This document shows positions 35,239 through 44,283 of a DNA stretch of 64,000 bases, one piece after another (position 1 is the first letter of the stretch; each line of letters opens with the position of its first letter). Both the position numbers and the translations under genes were made by a program. Source of the DNA: Pontibacter oryzae (GTDB lineage Bacteria > Bacteroidota > Bacteroidia > Cytophagales > Hymenobacteraceae). The notes below the pieces were generated by a model. That model was given only the letters and a program-made list of their open reading frames with translations, was not told where the DNA came from and ran no database searches. Location of the stretch: assembly GCF_003576375.1 (NCBI RefSeq), contig NZ_QWGE01000004.1, positions 248,001-312,000 on the forward strand, read 5' to 3'.

Positions 35239-36627
35239 CTATACCAGTTTCAGGTGCACCACCAGGTACCAGATCAGGAACAGGGCTGGCAATAGGAACG
35301 GGATAGAGTAACGTACGATGTAGGCAAAGAAAGACGGCATTTTTATACCTGCGCTTTCCGCGATGGCTTTCACCATAAAGTTTGGTCCGTTACCGATGTA
35401 GGTAAACGCGCCGAAAAGTACGGCAGCCAACGAGATCGCTTCCAGTAATACCAGCGTGCCTGGGTCGGCGCCTGTGCCAGTGGCAAACTGTTTTACCTCT
35501 ACCACACTGTTCTGGGCCATATCATACTTGGCCATGGCCAGCGACAGGAAGTTGGCATACGTAGGGGCATTATCCAGGAAGCCCGAAAGCGAACCGGTTG
35601 CCCAGTACAGGAAGTTTGGCGTGATATAAGCCGAAAACTCTGGCGACGAGGCGATAGCAGCAGAAAGCTGAAGGGCTGGCATCATAGTAAAGAAGATACC
35701 GAAGAACAGGAACACAACCTCCAAAATAGGGTGGAAGTTAAACTGGTTACCCGCAAGGGCTGTCTTGCTAGAGAAACGGTAGCAGGCAAAGGCTGCGCCC
35801 AGCTGTATGATCTCGCGCAGGAAAGAGAACTTGTTGCCATCATAAGCGATGTGTGGCAAACCGTCGATTACGTTCGGATCTAGGAAGATGGCTCCGATAA
35901 TGATAGCCAGCCAGAACAGGTTGCGCTTGCCACTAACGTAAAACTCTGTTTTCTCCTCGTTTTTAGCTACAACCTCGGGGCGCGGCGTAAACTCGGTTTC
36001 TTTGTTACGTCTGTCAATGAAAAAGAAGATAAGGCAAAGAATGATAATAACGAGAATCCATGGCAGGAAAAGGTGTTGCAGCGTCCAGAAGAACGGCACG
36101 CCTTTCAGGAAGCCAATGAACAGCGGCGGATCTCCAAGCGGTGTCAGTAAACCACCCGCGTTACTCACAATAAAGATGAAGAAAACGATTTGGTATGGCT
36201 TGATACGGTGCACATTAAGGCGGATGAACGGGCGGATAAGCAGCAACGAGGCACCTGTGGTACCCACAAAGTTTGCCAAAACAGCTCCTACGGCCATTAG
36301 TGCAACATTCATACCTGGAGTGGCATTCGCGTTTATGTTAATATAAATACCGCCCGCAGAGATATAAAGCGAGCTTAGCAGAATGGCAAAAGAGGCATAT
36401 TCGAAGAACGTATGGACCGGCATATGATAATCGCCGAGGGCGAACAGGTAATAGGCCAGTACGGTAAGGCCGAGCGTTACAGCTAGGGTTTTATAATTAT
36501 GTTCCCAGAAGTGTCCAAAGAAAATGGGGCCTGCAGCGATCATTCCTATCAGAAGCAGGAAGGGAACAATCAGAAACATAGGCACGGCGTGCTGGGCCTG
36601 GGCCAACAGAATGAAGTTGTTTAGCAT
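35239..36627 (-). CDS. Na+/H+ antiporter-like protein (citrate transporter/NhaD superfamily)
   Basis: Polytopic inner-membrane protein of 462 aa with about twelve hydrophobic segments. NFVGTTGASLLLIRPFIRLN is a re-entrant loop-like region of ion-transporter superfamily members. FIVSNAGGLLTPLGDPPLFIGFL is the typical NhaD/CitM motif, and the second half repeats the pattern (GSLSGFLDNAPTYANFLSLA, FTYIGNGPNFMVKAIAESAG). By family it exchanges Na+ for H+, but the ion has not been tested. Single gene. A CAAAGATA sequence at 36677-36684 (TATCTTTG on the minus strand) is a candidate -7 element 50 bases before the start. Confidence 0.9.
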   Translation of the reverse strand: MLNNFILLAQAQHAVPMFLIVPFLLLIGMIAAGPIFFGHFWEHNYKTLAVTLGLTVLAYYLFALGDYHMPVHTFFEYASFAILLSSLYISAGGIYININANATPGMNVALMAVGAVLANFVGTTGASLLLIRPFIRLNVHRIKPYQIVFFIFIVSNAGGLLTPLGDPPLFIGFLKGVPFFWTLQHLFLPWILVIIILCLIFFFIDRRNKETEFTPRPEVVAKNEEKTEFYVSGKRNLFWLAIIIGAIFLDPNVIDGLPHIAYDGNKFSFLREIIQLGAAFACYRFSSKTALAGNQFNFHPILEVVFLFFGIFFTMMPALQLSAAIASSPEFSAYITPNFLYWATGSLSGFLDNAPTYANFLSLAMAKYDMAQNSVVEVKQFATGTGADPGTLVLLEAISLAAVLFGAFTYIGNGPNFMVKAIAESAGIKMPSFFAYIVRYSIPFLLPALFLIWYLVVHLKLV

Positions 36628-36676
36628 GGTTTAAATGAGTGCTGTGTTAGTCAGGTCTAGATTTTTGCTTGCAGCA

Positions 36677-36684
36677 CAAAGATA
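36677..36684 (-). promoter_or_regulatory. Possible -7 element (TATCTTTG, minus) for the antiporter gene
   Basis: An exact TAnnTTTG match on the minus strand, about 50 bases before the ATG at 36627. The -33 box is not evident. Confidence 0.4.
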
Positions 36685-36847
36685 CAGTTTCTGGGCTAAA
36701 TAGCTAACGAACGCTAGGCTTTGGCAGGCATTTAGCGTTGCTACACAGAGCCTAACTAGGCGCCCAGATGCACTTGTCAGAAATATTGACTAATTTTGGA
36801 AACTTTAAGATATAGCCACTGGTTTTAAACTTAAACAGCGAAATCTC

Positions 36848-37459
36848 ATGATAGAAAATAAAGAAAAGATGGTTTCTGTGTATGCAGAGGCTAACCCGAA
36901 CCCGGAGTCGATGAAGTTTGTGATGAACGTGCAACTGCTGCCTGATGGCCAGAGCGTGGATTATCCGAACCTGGAGAGTGCCCTGGAATCGCCGCTGGCG
37001 CAGGAGCTTTTTAACTTCGACTACGTTTCGCGCGTGTTTATCGCGAGCAATTTTGTTACCGTAACAAAATCTGCTAATCTGGAATGGGTAAAACTTATCC
37101 CGGAACTGCGCACTTTCCTGAAGTCATACGTTGAGGCCGGCGGGCCGATCTTTAACGAAGGCTTCTCGGCAGCTAAGCCTGAGGCAACGGCCGGCAACGG
37201 CGAAACCTCTGCCGAAGACGCAGACATCGCCAAGAAAATCACAGACCTGCTTGATAACTATGTGCGCCCGGCCGTAGAGCAGGATGGCGGTAACATTACA
37301 TTTAAGTCTTACAACGATGGTATCGTTACGGTGCACCTGCAGGGTTCTTGCAGCGGTTGCCCATCTGCTACGGTAACGCTTAAAGCCGGTATCGAGAACC
37401 TGCTGAAGCGCATGGTGCCTGAGGTAAAAGAAGTTGTAGCTGACGGCGTTACGATCTAA
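36848..37459 (+). CDS. Nfu-type Fe-S cluster carrier
   Basis: Cytoplasmic Fe-S scaffold/carrier of 203 aa. The N-terminal Nfu_N domain (about residues 10-97) includes YAEANPNPESMKFVMNVQLL and FNFDYVSRVFIASNFVTVTK. A linker of about 25 residues follows. The C-terminal NifU domain (from KKITDLLDNYVRPAVEQDGG) carries the cluster Cys168 and Cys171 in CSGCPSATVTLKAGIENLLK. Two intact Cys indicate a working carrier that delivers 4Fe-4S clusters to client enzymes. QueG in this window is one enzyme type that needs such clusters. Single gene with its own terminator; a TAATTTTG element lies at 36791-36798. Confidence 0.95.
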   Translation: MIENKEKMVSVYAEANPNPESMKFVMNVQLLPDGQSVDYPNLESALESPLAQELFNFDYVSRVFIASNFVTVTKSANLEWVKLIPELRTFLKSYVEAGGPIFNEGFSAAKPEATAGNGETSAEDADIAKKITDLLDNYVRPAVEQDGGNITFKSYNDGIVTVHLQGSCSGCPSATVTLKAGIENLLKRMVPEVKEVVADGVTI

Positions 37460-37486
37460 AGTATAGCCTAATTCTTATAAAGTATG

Positions 37487-37517
37487 AAAGCCAGCTCCTG
37501 AAAAGGGCTGGCTTTTT
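37487..37517 (+). terminator. nfu terminator
   Basis: AAAGCCAGC (37487-37495) pairs with GCTGGCTTT (37507-37515), followed by T's. Confidence 0.85.
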
Positions 37518-37545
37518 ATATGTGCCTAAGTATACTTTGGGCGGG

Positions 37546-37595
37546 CAAGTATAAAAACAGCCCGAAGCAGAAGCTTCGGGCTGTTTTTATACTTG
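37546..37595 (-). terminator. secDF terminator with 23-bp perfect stem
   Basis: 37546-37568 is the exact inverse of 37573-37595, with a 4-base loop AGAA. The G+C core is ACAGCCCGAAGC. The outer ends are the abundant word, CAAGTATA on the left and TATACTTG on the right. It lies 12 bases past the secDF stop. Confidence 0.9.
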
Positions 37596-37606
37596 TAAAG
37601 CTACGC

Positions 37607-40570
37607 TTAGCGGGTTGCTACAACGGGCTTTTCCTTTTTCTTGGTTGTATCTACTACAATCGGCGTTGCAATGAACAGCGATGAGTACGTGCCGAATACT
37701 ACACCAATGATCATGGCCAGCGAGAAGCTGCGAAGTACCTCACCTCCGAAGAAGAACAGTACAACAACTACCAGGAACAAGGTAAGCGATGTAATGATCG
37801 TACGGCTGAACGTGCTAATCAGGGCTGGGTTTACAACCTCTCTGATGCCTGAACGTGGGTTATCGTTTAGGTATTCACGCACACGGTCAAAGATTACCAC
37901 GGTATCGTTAATAGAGAAACCGATGATGGTAAGCACTGCCGCGATAAACACCTGGTCCATTTCGTAAGAGATGCCGAACAGGTTCAGGATAGAGAACACC
38001 GCAATGATCATCAGGGCATCGTGAAGGAGGGCTACCACGCCACCCAACGAGAACTGCCACTTTCTGAAACGAAGCATCACATAAAGGAAGATACCAACCA
38101 GTGCCAGTAATACTGCAATCAAGGCAGTGTTCTGGATGTCGTCGGCCATGGTGGCACCAACTTTAGAAGAGCTCAGTATCTCAGGAGTAAGGTTGCTGTA
38201 CTCCTGAAGGCCTTGCTCCAGGGCTGCAGCCACTTTCTCATCCGCCTCTGCGCTCTCGTCGTCGGCTAGCCAGCTTGTAATTACTTTCAGTCGGTTAGAT
38301 GCGCCAAAGGTTTTCACCTCTGTACCAGCCTGCTGGAAATCATCCATCAGCGCAGAACGCACATCAGATGCCGGAATAGCCTGGTCAAACTCGATCACGT
38401 AAGAGCGACCGCCTCTGAAGTCTACACCCAGATTCGGGCCTTTAATGGCCATAGCCACAATACCGAACACAAGTATGAACAGGGAGAAAGCATAAGCTGG
38501 TTTTCTATACTTCATCACATCAAATGTGATGTTACGGAACATCTTGTCGGCCAGCGAAGTAGAGAAGGCAAGTTTGCCACCTTTCTTAAAGGCGTTCTCA
38601 ACAAACAGCCTGGAGATAAATACAGAAGTAAAGAATGAGGTAACGATACCGATCATCAACGTGATGGCGAAACCTTTAACCGGGCCTGAGCCGAAGAAGT
38701 AAAGGATAAAGCCTACGATGAAGGTTGTTACGTTCGCGTCAAAGATTGTCCAGAATGCCTTGTCGTAACCTGCGTTGATGATTTCGCGCATGCTCAGGCC
38801 TTTGGCCGATTCCTCTCGCATACGCTCAAAGATCAGGACGTTTGCATCCACGGCCATACCTAATGTAAGCACGATACCGGCAATACCTGGCAAAGTAAGC
38901 GCTGCACCAAACTGGGCAAGCACACCAAGTATAAAGAACACGTTGAAAAGCAGTGAAAGGTCAGCAATGAAACCACCGCGGCTGTAGTAAGCGATCATGA
39001 ATATTACCACGATTGCAAAACCAGCCAGCGTAGAGATCAGACCCTGGTTGATAGCCTCCTGGCCCAGTGACGGACCAACGATAGCCTCTTCCACGATACG
39101 GGTTGGGGCTGGCATTTTACCGGCTTTCAGGATGTTTGCAAGGTCTTGCGCCTCCTCAATCGTGAAGTTACCGGAGATAGAGGAGTTACCGCCTGTGATC
39201 TCGCCTTGTACTACCGGTGCAGAGTATACATAGTTATCCAGTACGATAGCCACCTGGCGACCTACGTTGTCACCTGTCAGGCGTGCCCATTTCTTAGCTC
39301 CTGTTGGGTTCATGTTCATGTTGATCTCCGGGCGGCCAGTCTGGTCAAAGTCCTGGCGGGCATCGTTGATAACCTCACCCGTCATTGGGGCTTTGCCATC
39401 ACGACCTTTCTTAATAGCGTAAACCTCTACAAACTCAGCACCGTTGTCGCCAGTGATTGGCTTAACACCCCATGCAAACTTCATGTTCGGAGGCAGTATA
39501 GCGCGTACATCCGAGCGGCTGAACAGTTCGTTGATTTTAGCTGTATCGCGCACATTGGCGCCCAGGCCACCTGGCATTTGTGTAAACAAGCTGGCAAGCA
39601 CGCCTGTCTGCGGCGTAGCCAATGAGTCTGCCTGAGGGGCAGCAGCTACAGCTGTAGTATCGGTAGTAGCGGTTGTGTCGTTAGCGGCGGCTTGTGCCAG
39701 CACATCCTGCGATGCATCAGCTACGGTAGCCTGGTTGCCTTTTACTTCTCCGGCAGCAGCGGTAGCGCCGTTAATGTTAAGCTTACCGGCTTTCTGCTGC
39801 TCATCCAGGTATTGGCCTACCTGCATAAAGTATGGGCCAAACTCCTGCGGCGACCATACTTCCCAGAACTCCAGGTTGGCCATGCCTTGCAACAGTTTGC
39901 GTACGCGGTCTGGGTTGTCGATACCCGGAAGCTCGATCTGAATACGGCCAGTACCTTTCAGGCGCTGGATGTTCGGCTGTGTTACACCGAAACGGTCAAT
40001 ACGCGTGCGAAGGATGTTGAAAGAGCGGTCGATAGCGTCTTCCACTTCAGCCTGTATCACTTCAACCACCTGCTCGTTCGTAGACTCGTAGCTGATTTTG
40101 CCACGGTTGGCTGTGTTAGAGAAGATGCGGCTCAGGCGTCCGTTTGGCTCTACCTCGCGGTATGCCTCGGCAAAAAGCGTAGTGAAACGCTCCTGGCTGT
40201 TACGCTGCAGTTCCTGTGCACGGTCCAGCGCCTTGAGGAAGTTAGGGTCCTTGCTGTTGCCAGACATAGACTTGATGATCTCTACAGGCGATACCTCAAG
40301 CACCACGTGCATACCACCTTTCAGGTCAAGGCCCAGGCCAAGCTCGTTTTCCTTTACGTCCTGGTACGTTAGGCCCATAAACACAGGCTCTTTCCAGATA
40401 GAATCCAGGTACGACTGCTTTTTAATCAGGTCGACATTGCCTTGTGCATCCGTGGCATAGGCCTCGGCTTTGCTTTGCACATTGCGGGCAATGAACGAGA
40501 ACGACAGGTAGTACAGGCATAGCGCCGATACAATCACCGTCAGAACGATAATGAGTGATTTGTTCCGCAT
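37607..40570 (-). CDS. secDF: Fused protein translocase subunit SecDF
   Basis: Inner-membrane motor of 987 aa that uses the proton gradient to help pull secreted proteins through SecYEG. The SecD half starts with one membrane segment and ELGLGLDLKGGMHVVLEV, then P1 domains with a Gln/Ala/Thr-rich insert (about residues 270-320), and six segments with TLGMAVDANVLIFERMREE. The SecF half begins near residue 690 (LGVDFRGGRSYVIEFDQAIP) and has GFSINDTVVIFDRVREYLND. Fusion of the two is common in Bacteroidota. Single gene with a strong terminator. Confidence 0.97.
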   Translation of the reverse strand: MRNKSLIIVLTVIVSALCLYYLSFSFIARNVQSKAEAYATDAQGNVDLIKKQSYLDSIWKEPVFMGLTYQDVKENELGLGLDLKGGMHVVLEVSPVEIIKSMSGNSKDPNFLKALDRAQELQRNSQERFTTLFAEAYREVEPNGRLSRIFSNTANRGKISYESTNEQVVEVIQAEVEDAIDRSFNILRTRIDRFGVTQPNIQRLKGTGRIQIELPGIDNPDRVRKLLQGMANLEFWEVWSPQEFGPYFMQVGQYLDEQQKAGKLNINGATAAAGEVKGNQATVADASQDVLAQAAANDTTATTDTTAVAAAPQADSLATPQTGVLASLFTQMPGGLGANVRDTAKINELFSRSDVRAILPPNMKFAWGVKPITGDNGAEFVEVYAIKKGRDGKAPMTGEVINDARQDFDQTGRPEINMNMNPTGAKKWARLTGDNVGRQVAIVLDNYVYSAPVVQGEITGGNSSISGNFTIEEAQDLANILKAGKMPAPTRIVEEAIVGPSLGQEAINQGLISTLAGFAIVVIFMIAYYSRGGFIADLSLLFNVFFILGVLAQFGAALTLPGIAGIVLTLGMAVDANVLIFERMREESAKGLSMREIINAGYDKAFWTIFDANVTTFIVGFILYFFGSGPVKGFAITLMIGIVTSFFTSVFISRLFVENAFKKGGKLAFSTSLADKMFRNITFDVMKYRKPAYAFSLFILVFGIVAMAIKGPNLGVDFRGGRSYVIEFDQAIPASDVRSALMDDFQQAGTEVKTFGASNRLKVITSWLADDESAEADEKVAAALEQGLQEYSNLTPEILSSSKVGATMADDIQNTALIAVLLALVGIFLYVMLRFRKWQFSLGGVVALLHDALMIIAVFSILNLFGISYEMDQVFIAAVLTIIGFSINDTVVIFDRVREYLNDNPRSGIREVVNPALISTFSRTIITSLTLFLVVVVLFFFGGEVLRSFSLAMIIGVVFGTYSSLFIATPIVVDTTKKKEKPVVATR

Positions 40571-40739
40571 TGTTAAGTTTAAAGTATGTATTGAGTAAAT
40601 TTTTGGATACAGGTATACTTCTCTCCCTGAGTGCTTTAAGTATAACTTAAAAGCGTGTAAAGTATGTTCCGCCGGCCACTAAGCAGGGCAGTACGGCTAC
40701 ACAAAAAACAGGGAAATGTAGGAAAGGAGAGGGCGCAGC

Positions 40740-41126
40740 CTAGGGAGCGTTAGGCTGTATGGTGTTGGGGATAAGCTGAGCTACAAAACCGTTCCCGGGA
40801 GGAATGGTGGTGTAGGCAGCCAATAAGTTATCGGTTGGCTGGCCAAAGTATGGCTGTGAGGGCAGTGGCTCGATATCCTGTTGCAGGTCGAGGGCCACAA
40901 AAGAGGTAGTGCCCTCCAAGGACACCTTCTGCTTTACAACCGTTTTAGTATCTGTATCCGGGGCAGTGGCCAGTTTGGAGGCTGGCTGCTGCGCAGTGCC
41001 GTTAGCCGAGGTAAACGCCACCACTTCCTGGCCGTTGAGCATGAGCGCCCACAGCAGGGTTACCGACATCAAAAGATGCCTGAAATGGCAGGATATGTTC
41101 GTGGCTTTTGGCATGTAGTACCGCAA
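40740..41126 (-). CDS. Hypothetical exported protein, 128 aa
   Basis: A hydrophobic N-terminal stretch (HLLMSVTLLWALMLNGQEVV) follows a basic start, consistent with a signal peptide. The start may be the first Met or the Met at residue 5. The mature part is Pro/Thr/Gln-rich with no known domain (PLPSQPYFGQPTDN, IPPGNGFVAQLIPNTIQPN). It lies 31 bases before the stop of the KtrA-like gene on the same strand, so read-through from there is possible. I do not recognise it. Confidence 0.55.
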   Translation of the reverse strand: MRYYMPKATNISCHFRHLLMSVTLLWALMLNGQEVVAFTSANGTAQQPASKLATAPDTDTKTVVKQKVSLEGTTSFVALDLQQDIEPLPSQPYFGQPTDNLLAAYTTIPPGNGFVAQLIPNTIQPNAP

Positions 41127-41157
41127 ATATGAAATCTTTTCTCTAAAAAAAGAAATC

Positions 41158-41850
41158 TTAGCGGTTAATATCGATAAATCGTTTCACATCCTGTTTCTTT
41201 CCGATAAGCAGCAGGATATCTGACGGATAAATAATGGTGTCGGCTTTAGGCACGCCAATGATGTGCTCCACCTGCGTTGGCTTACCGTCCTGGATCTCCT
41301 CGAAGAATCGCTTGATCGTGATCAGGTTCAGGTTATACTTCTCGCGGAGCGATATTTTGGCTACGCTACGGTTGGCTATGTTGCGCGGCGCGTTAATCTC
41401 CACAATCTCATAATTATCAGGCAGGGGAAGGAAGGTGCGTATGCTTGGCTGCAGCAGGCGCTCGGCCACGGTTTTACCAACCTCACCCTCCGGCGACAGA
41501 ATCTCCTGCACGCCCATTTTCTCCAAGATGCGGCGCTGCTGCTTGTTGGAGGCACGGGTTATCACGCGCTTTACATTAAGCTCCTGCAGGTTGGCAGTAG
41601 TAATGAGCAAGGCCTCAAAATCCTCCCCAATGGCTACGATCACGGCATCCATATCCCCGATGTTCTGCGCCTCCAGGGCACGAATATCGGTGGCGTCCAG
41701 GGCTACGGCATAGGCAACCTGGTCTTTGATGGCCTCTACATGGTCTTCGTCGTTATCAATAGCGATAACCTCGGCTCCGCGCTCTGCCAGGGTAGTGGCA
41801 ATGGAGTTCCCGAAAATGCCCAACCCGATTACCGCAAATTTATGCCTCAT
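41158..41850 (-). CDS. KtrA/TrkA-type potassium channel regulator
   Basis: Cytoplasmic RCK protein of 230 aa. The N-terminal Rossmann domain has KFAVIGLGIFGNSIATTLAE and the acidic end of strand 2 (VIAIDNDEDHVE), so it binds NAD(H) or ATP/ADP. The RCK_C domain lies at about residues 145-228 (IVEINAPRNIANRSVAKISL, IIYPSDILLLIGKKQDVKRF). KtrA gates the membrane subunit KtrB. No ktrB or trkH is adjacent, so the channel must be elsewhere. Its start overlaps the udk stop by 4 bases (ATGA type), so it is co-transcribed with udk. Confidence 0.92.
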   Translation of the reverse strand: MRHKFAVIGLGIFGNSIATTLAERGAEVIAIDNDEDHVEAIKDQVAYAVALDATDIRALEAQNIGDMDAVIVAIGEDFEALLITTANLQELNVKRVITRASNKQQRRILEKMGVQEILSPEGEVGKTVAERLLQPSIRTFLPLPDNYEIVEINAPRNIANRSVAKISLREKYNLNLITIKRFFEEIQDGKPTQVEHIIGVPKADTIIYPSDILLLIGKKQDVKRFIDINR

Positions 41851-42467
41851 GCTTTTATCTTGGCGTTTAGGAATGTGGTGAGAACATCTAGTCCGCGCTC
41901 AAAGTTAGCGTTGTTCGGGATGATAATGTCCGCGTCGTTTTTGTAAGGTTTGATATACTTCTCGTAGGTTGGGGCAACATGGTGCGTGTACCGGTACAGC
42001 ACGTCATCCAGGTCGTAGCCGCGTTCTACTTTGTCGCGTACAATGCGGCGCTGCAGTTTAATGTACTCTTTGGCATCAATGTATACTTTCAGGTCCAGCA
42101 GGTTGGCTATCTCCTCAAAGTAAAACACAAAGATGCCTTCTACCACCACGATCGGGGCTGGCCGGAACTCCAGCTGCTTGGGCACCACGTTTGGGTTGTT
42201 AAAGGTATACTCGGTACGGTAAACGGTTTCACCTTGGCTCACCTTCAGGATGTCATGGGCATAGGCCTCGTCATCGATGCAGGACGGCAGGTCGAAGTTT
42301 ACGATTCCGTTTAGGTCTTTTGTTTGGTGCTCGCGCGCTTTGTAATAATTGTCCTGAGAGATCAGGCAAATATTTTCAGGGGCAAAAGAAGTAAGCAGCT
42401 TATTCAAAAAAGTGGTTTTTCCTGAAGCACTACCTCCTGTAATCCCGACGATGAATGGCTTTTGCAT
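41847..42467 (-). CDS. udk: Uridine kinase
   Basis: P-loop kinase of 206 aa that phosphorylates uridine and cytidine in pyrimidine salvage. Walker A is GITGGSASGKTTFLNKL (residues 8-24). ICLISQDNYYKAREHQTKD is the family's second motif, VNFDLPSCIDDEAYAHDILK follows, and VVEGIFVFYFEEIANLLDLK is the Walker B region. VRDKVERGYDLDDVLYRYT is the lid. The stop overlaps the KtrA-like start by 4 bases. A CAAAATTA sequence (TAATTTTG on the minus strand) at 42490-42497 may be its -7 element. Confidence 0.95.
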   Translation of the reverse strand: MQKPFIVGITGGSASGKTTFLNKLLTSFAPENICLISQDNYYKAREHQTKDLNGIVNFDLPSCIDDEAYAHDILKVSQGETVYRTEYTFNNPNVVPKQLEFRPAPIVVVEGIFVFYFEEIANLLDLKVYIDAKEYIKLQRRIVRDKVERGYDLDDVLYRYTHHVAPTYEKYIKPYKNDADIIIPNNANFERGLDVLTTFLNAKIKA

Positions 42468-42551
42468 AGGAAGCTATAGTTTCAGGTCACAAAATTACGA
42501 CTTTAGCAGGTATATGGCCACATGCAAGCTCATTTTTTATACACGTTTGGC

Positions 42552-43130
42552 TTACAGGGCCTTTAAAAAGCTAACCAGTTGCTCTATAGCGCGGCCACGG
42601 TGGCTTATTTTGTTTTTCTCCTCGGCGCTCATCTGGGCAAAGGTCTGCGTGTAGCCGTCAGGCATAAACACAGGGTCATAGCCAAAGCCTCTGTCGCCGT
42701 GCCAGCCCTCGGTTATACTTCCTGTTACGGTGCCCTCAAACTGGTGTTCCTGCCCGTCCAGGATCAGCGTTATACTTGTGCGGAAGCGGGCTTTCCTATT
42801 CGGCTGCCCCTTTAGGCTTTCCAGCAACTTATTAATATTATCGCTGTCGGAGCGCTGCGGGCCGGCATAGCGGGCAGAGTATACGCCTGGCTCTCCGTTC
42901 AGTGCCTCTACCTCCAGGCCGGTGTCGTCGGCGAAGCAGCTCACATTAAAGTGCTGCCATACATACGCCGCCTTCTGGTGCGAATTGCCTTCCAGGGTAT
43001 CTTGTTCCTCGGGCAACTCCACGGTGCAGCCGATATCCTGCAGGCTTAACAGTTCGTACTTGCCTTGCAGCATTTGGCTTACTTCAGCCAGTTTATGTTT
43101 GTTATTGGTAGCGAAGCAGAGTTTCTTCAT
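42552..43130 (-). CDS. rdgB: Non-canonical purine NTP pyrophosphatase (RdgB/HAM1)
   Basis: House-cleaning enzyme of 192 aa that hydrolyses ITP, dITP and XTP to monophosphates. FATNNKHKLAEVSQML is the N-terminal substrate motif. CFADDTGLEVEALNGEPGVYSARYAG is the metal-binding core (read in parts: ADDTGLEVEAL and GVYSARYAG). GFGYDPVFMPDGYTQTFAQM and NKISHRGRAIEQL carry the base-recognition SHR motif. It sits between udk and the phosphoribosyltransferase gene on the same strand, a small nucleotide-metabolism run, with gaps of 84 and 54 bases. Confidence 0.96.
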   Translation of the reverse strand: MKKLCFATNNKHKLAEVSQMLQGKYELLSLQDIGCTVELPEEQDTLEGNSHQKAAYVWQHFNVSCFADDTGLEVEALNGEPGVYSARYAGPQRSDSDNINKLLESLKGQPNRKARFRTSITLILDGQEHQFEGTVTGSITEGWHGDRGFGYDPVFMPDGYTQTFAQMSAEEKNKISHRGRAIEQLVSFLKAL

Positions 43131-43184
43131 GTGGGGTGCTGGTTAAATTAGTTAATAAGTTAAAGCTGTACGGGCAGTTGGCCA

Positions 43185-43700
43185 TTAATGCAAGTATGCG
43201 CCAAAGTTATCATCGTCCAGCACCACGTCAATGCGTTCGTTAATAGTGGTGGCCAGCGAGTAGCCGGTGTAGGTAGCAGCGATAGGGTAGAGCGGGTGGT
43301 GGCGGTCTACGAGCGTGGCAACCTCCACTTTCTTCGGGTTCTGCGGCAGGAACGTGCTTAATGTATAAGCCAGCGTTTTGCCGGTGTTTAGCACATCATC
43401 CACCAGAATAACGGCCTTGCCAGTTATACTTATATTTTCGGGCTGCAGCTGCACTTGCTCCTGCAGCGGGGCTGCTTTGTTGAGCGTGATGCGCAGCAAA
43501 TATACTTTAAGCGGAGATATGTGCTCCAGCTGCGCGGCCAGCATCTCGGCCAAGGTATAACCATCCAGGTGGATGCCTGCCAGCACAAGCTCCTGCTCCT
43601 CAAAGTTGCGCTCATAAATCTCGTAGGCCATGCGCGTTACCTTCTGCTCGATCTGGGCCCGGTCCAGAATCAGGTTTTGGGCGTGTGTCTGTGGTGTCAT
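43185..43700 (-). CDS. PyrR-like phosphoribosyltransferase
   Basis: Type I phosphoribosyltransferase of 171 aa. The PRPP-binding motif is VILVDDVLNTGKTLAYTL. YEIYERNFEEQELVLAGI opens the fold and YLLRITL carries the hood region. The overall layout resembles PyrR, which can act as uracil phosphoribosyltransferase and RNA-binding regulator, but specificity cannot be assigned. No pyr operon is nearby; the neighbours are rdgB and udk. A TAAATTTG element on the minus strand (43752-43759) lies 52 bases before the start. Confidence 0.85.
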   Translation of the reverse strand: MTPQTHAQNLILDRAQIEQKVTRMAYEIYERNFEEQELVLAGIHLDGYTLAEMLAAQLEHISPLKVYLLRITLNKAAPLQEQVQLQPENISITGKAVILVDDVLNTGKTLAYTLSTFLPQNPKKVEVATLVDRHHPLYPIAATYTGYSLATTINERIDVVLDDDNFGAYLH

Positions 43701-43842
43701 AGGTTCTTGAGGGGCTAGGGTTTATGGTGTTTTATACGTTTACCGCTTAGGCAAATTTAAGAAGATAATTGCTTTAGCCGCAGCTTTTAATAACTGTACA
43801 AAATAATTTGGCTTATAGCGTTTTACTTTACATAAATCTTAT

Positions 43843-43850
43843 TAAATTTG
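43843..43850 (+). promoter_or_regulatory. Possible -7 element (TAAATTTG) for rpmE2
   Basis: A TAnnTTTG match 41 bases before the rpmE2 ATG. The -33 region at 19 bases spacing reads GTTT, a weak match. Confidence 0.45.
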
Positions 43851-43891
43851 CAGTCCGATTCAGAAATTAAGGTTAATTAACGTTTAGAATA

Positions 43892-44137
43892 ATGAAAAAA
43901 GGCATTCACCCAGAATACAGACAGGTGGTTTTCCAGGATATGACAAGTGATTTTAAATTTATCACTCGTTCTACTATGACTTCTGATGAGACTATCACAA
44001 TGGAAGATGGCAAAGAGTATCCGGTAATCAAGGTGGAGGTTTCTTCTGCTTCTCACCCGTTCTACACTGGTAAAAACATCTTTGTGGATACAGCTGGACG
44101 TGTTGAGAAATTCAACAAGCGTTACACAAAAAAATAA
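43892..44137 (+). CDS. rpmE2: 50S ribosomal protein L31 type B
   Basis: Ribosomal protein of 81 aa. [17 protein letters not shown] is the L31 start, and [20 protein letters not shown] with [11 protein letters not shown] the end. It lacks the CxxC zinc ligands of the ordinary form, which marks it as the zinc-free type B (YkgM/RpmE2). In many bacteria type B replaces the zinc form when zinc is scarce; in Bacteroidota it is often the only copy. It has its own terminator just downstream. Confidence 0.97.
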   Translation: MKKGIHPEYRQVVFQDMTSDFKFITRSTMTSDETITMEDGKEYPVIKVEVSSASHPFYTGKNIFVDTAGRVEKFNKRYTKK

Positions 44138-44168
44138 GCGGTTAATTCCGGTTAAAACGTTTCAAGAG

Positions 44169-44207
44169 AAAAGTCTTCCTGATCTAATCGGGAAGACTTT
44201 TTTATTT
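44169..44207 (+). terminator. rpmE2 terminator (copy 1 of a repeated hairpin)
   Basis: AAAAGTCTTCC (44169-44179) pairs with GGAAGACTTTT (44191-44201), then more T's. A near copy lies at 44767-44803, on the far side of the small lipoprotein gene. Confidence 0.9.
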
Positions 44208-44283
44208 TTAGCCGGCACAAAGTGCTTGGCGCAGTTGCTGTTATCTCGGAAAGCTTATAGAGGCACTTTTATAACCGAAAACT

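Noticed and set aside
37546..37595. Possible insertion-sequence end (long perfect inverted repeat)
   Set aside because: The two arms are only 4 bases apart and there is no transposase; it fits a terminator at the secDF stop.
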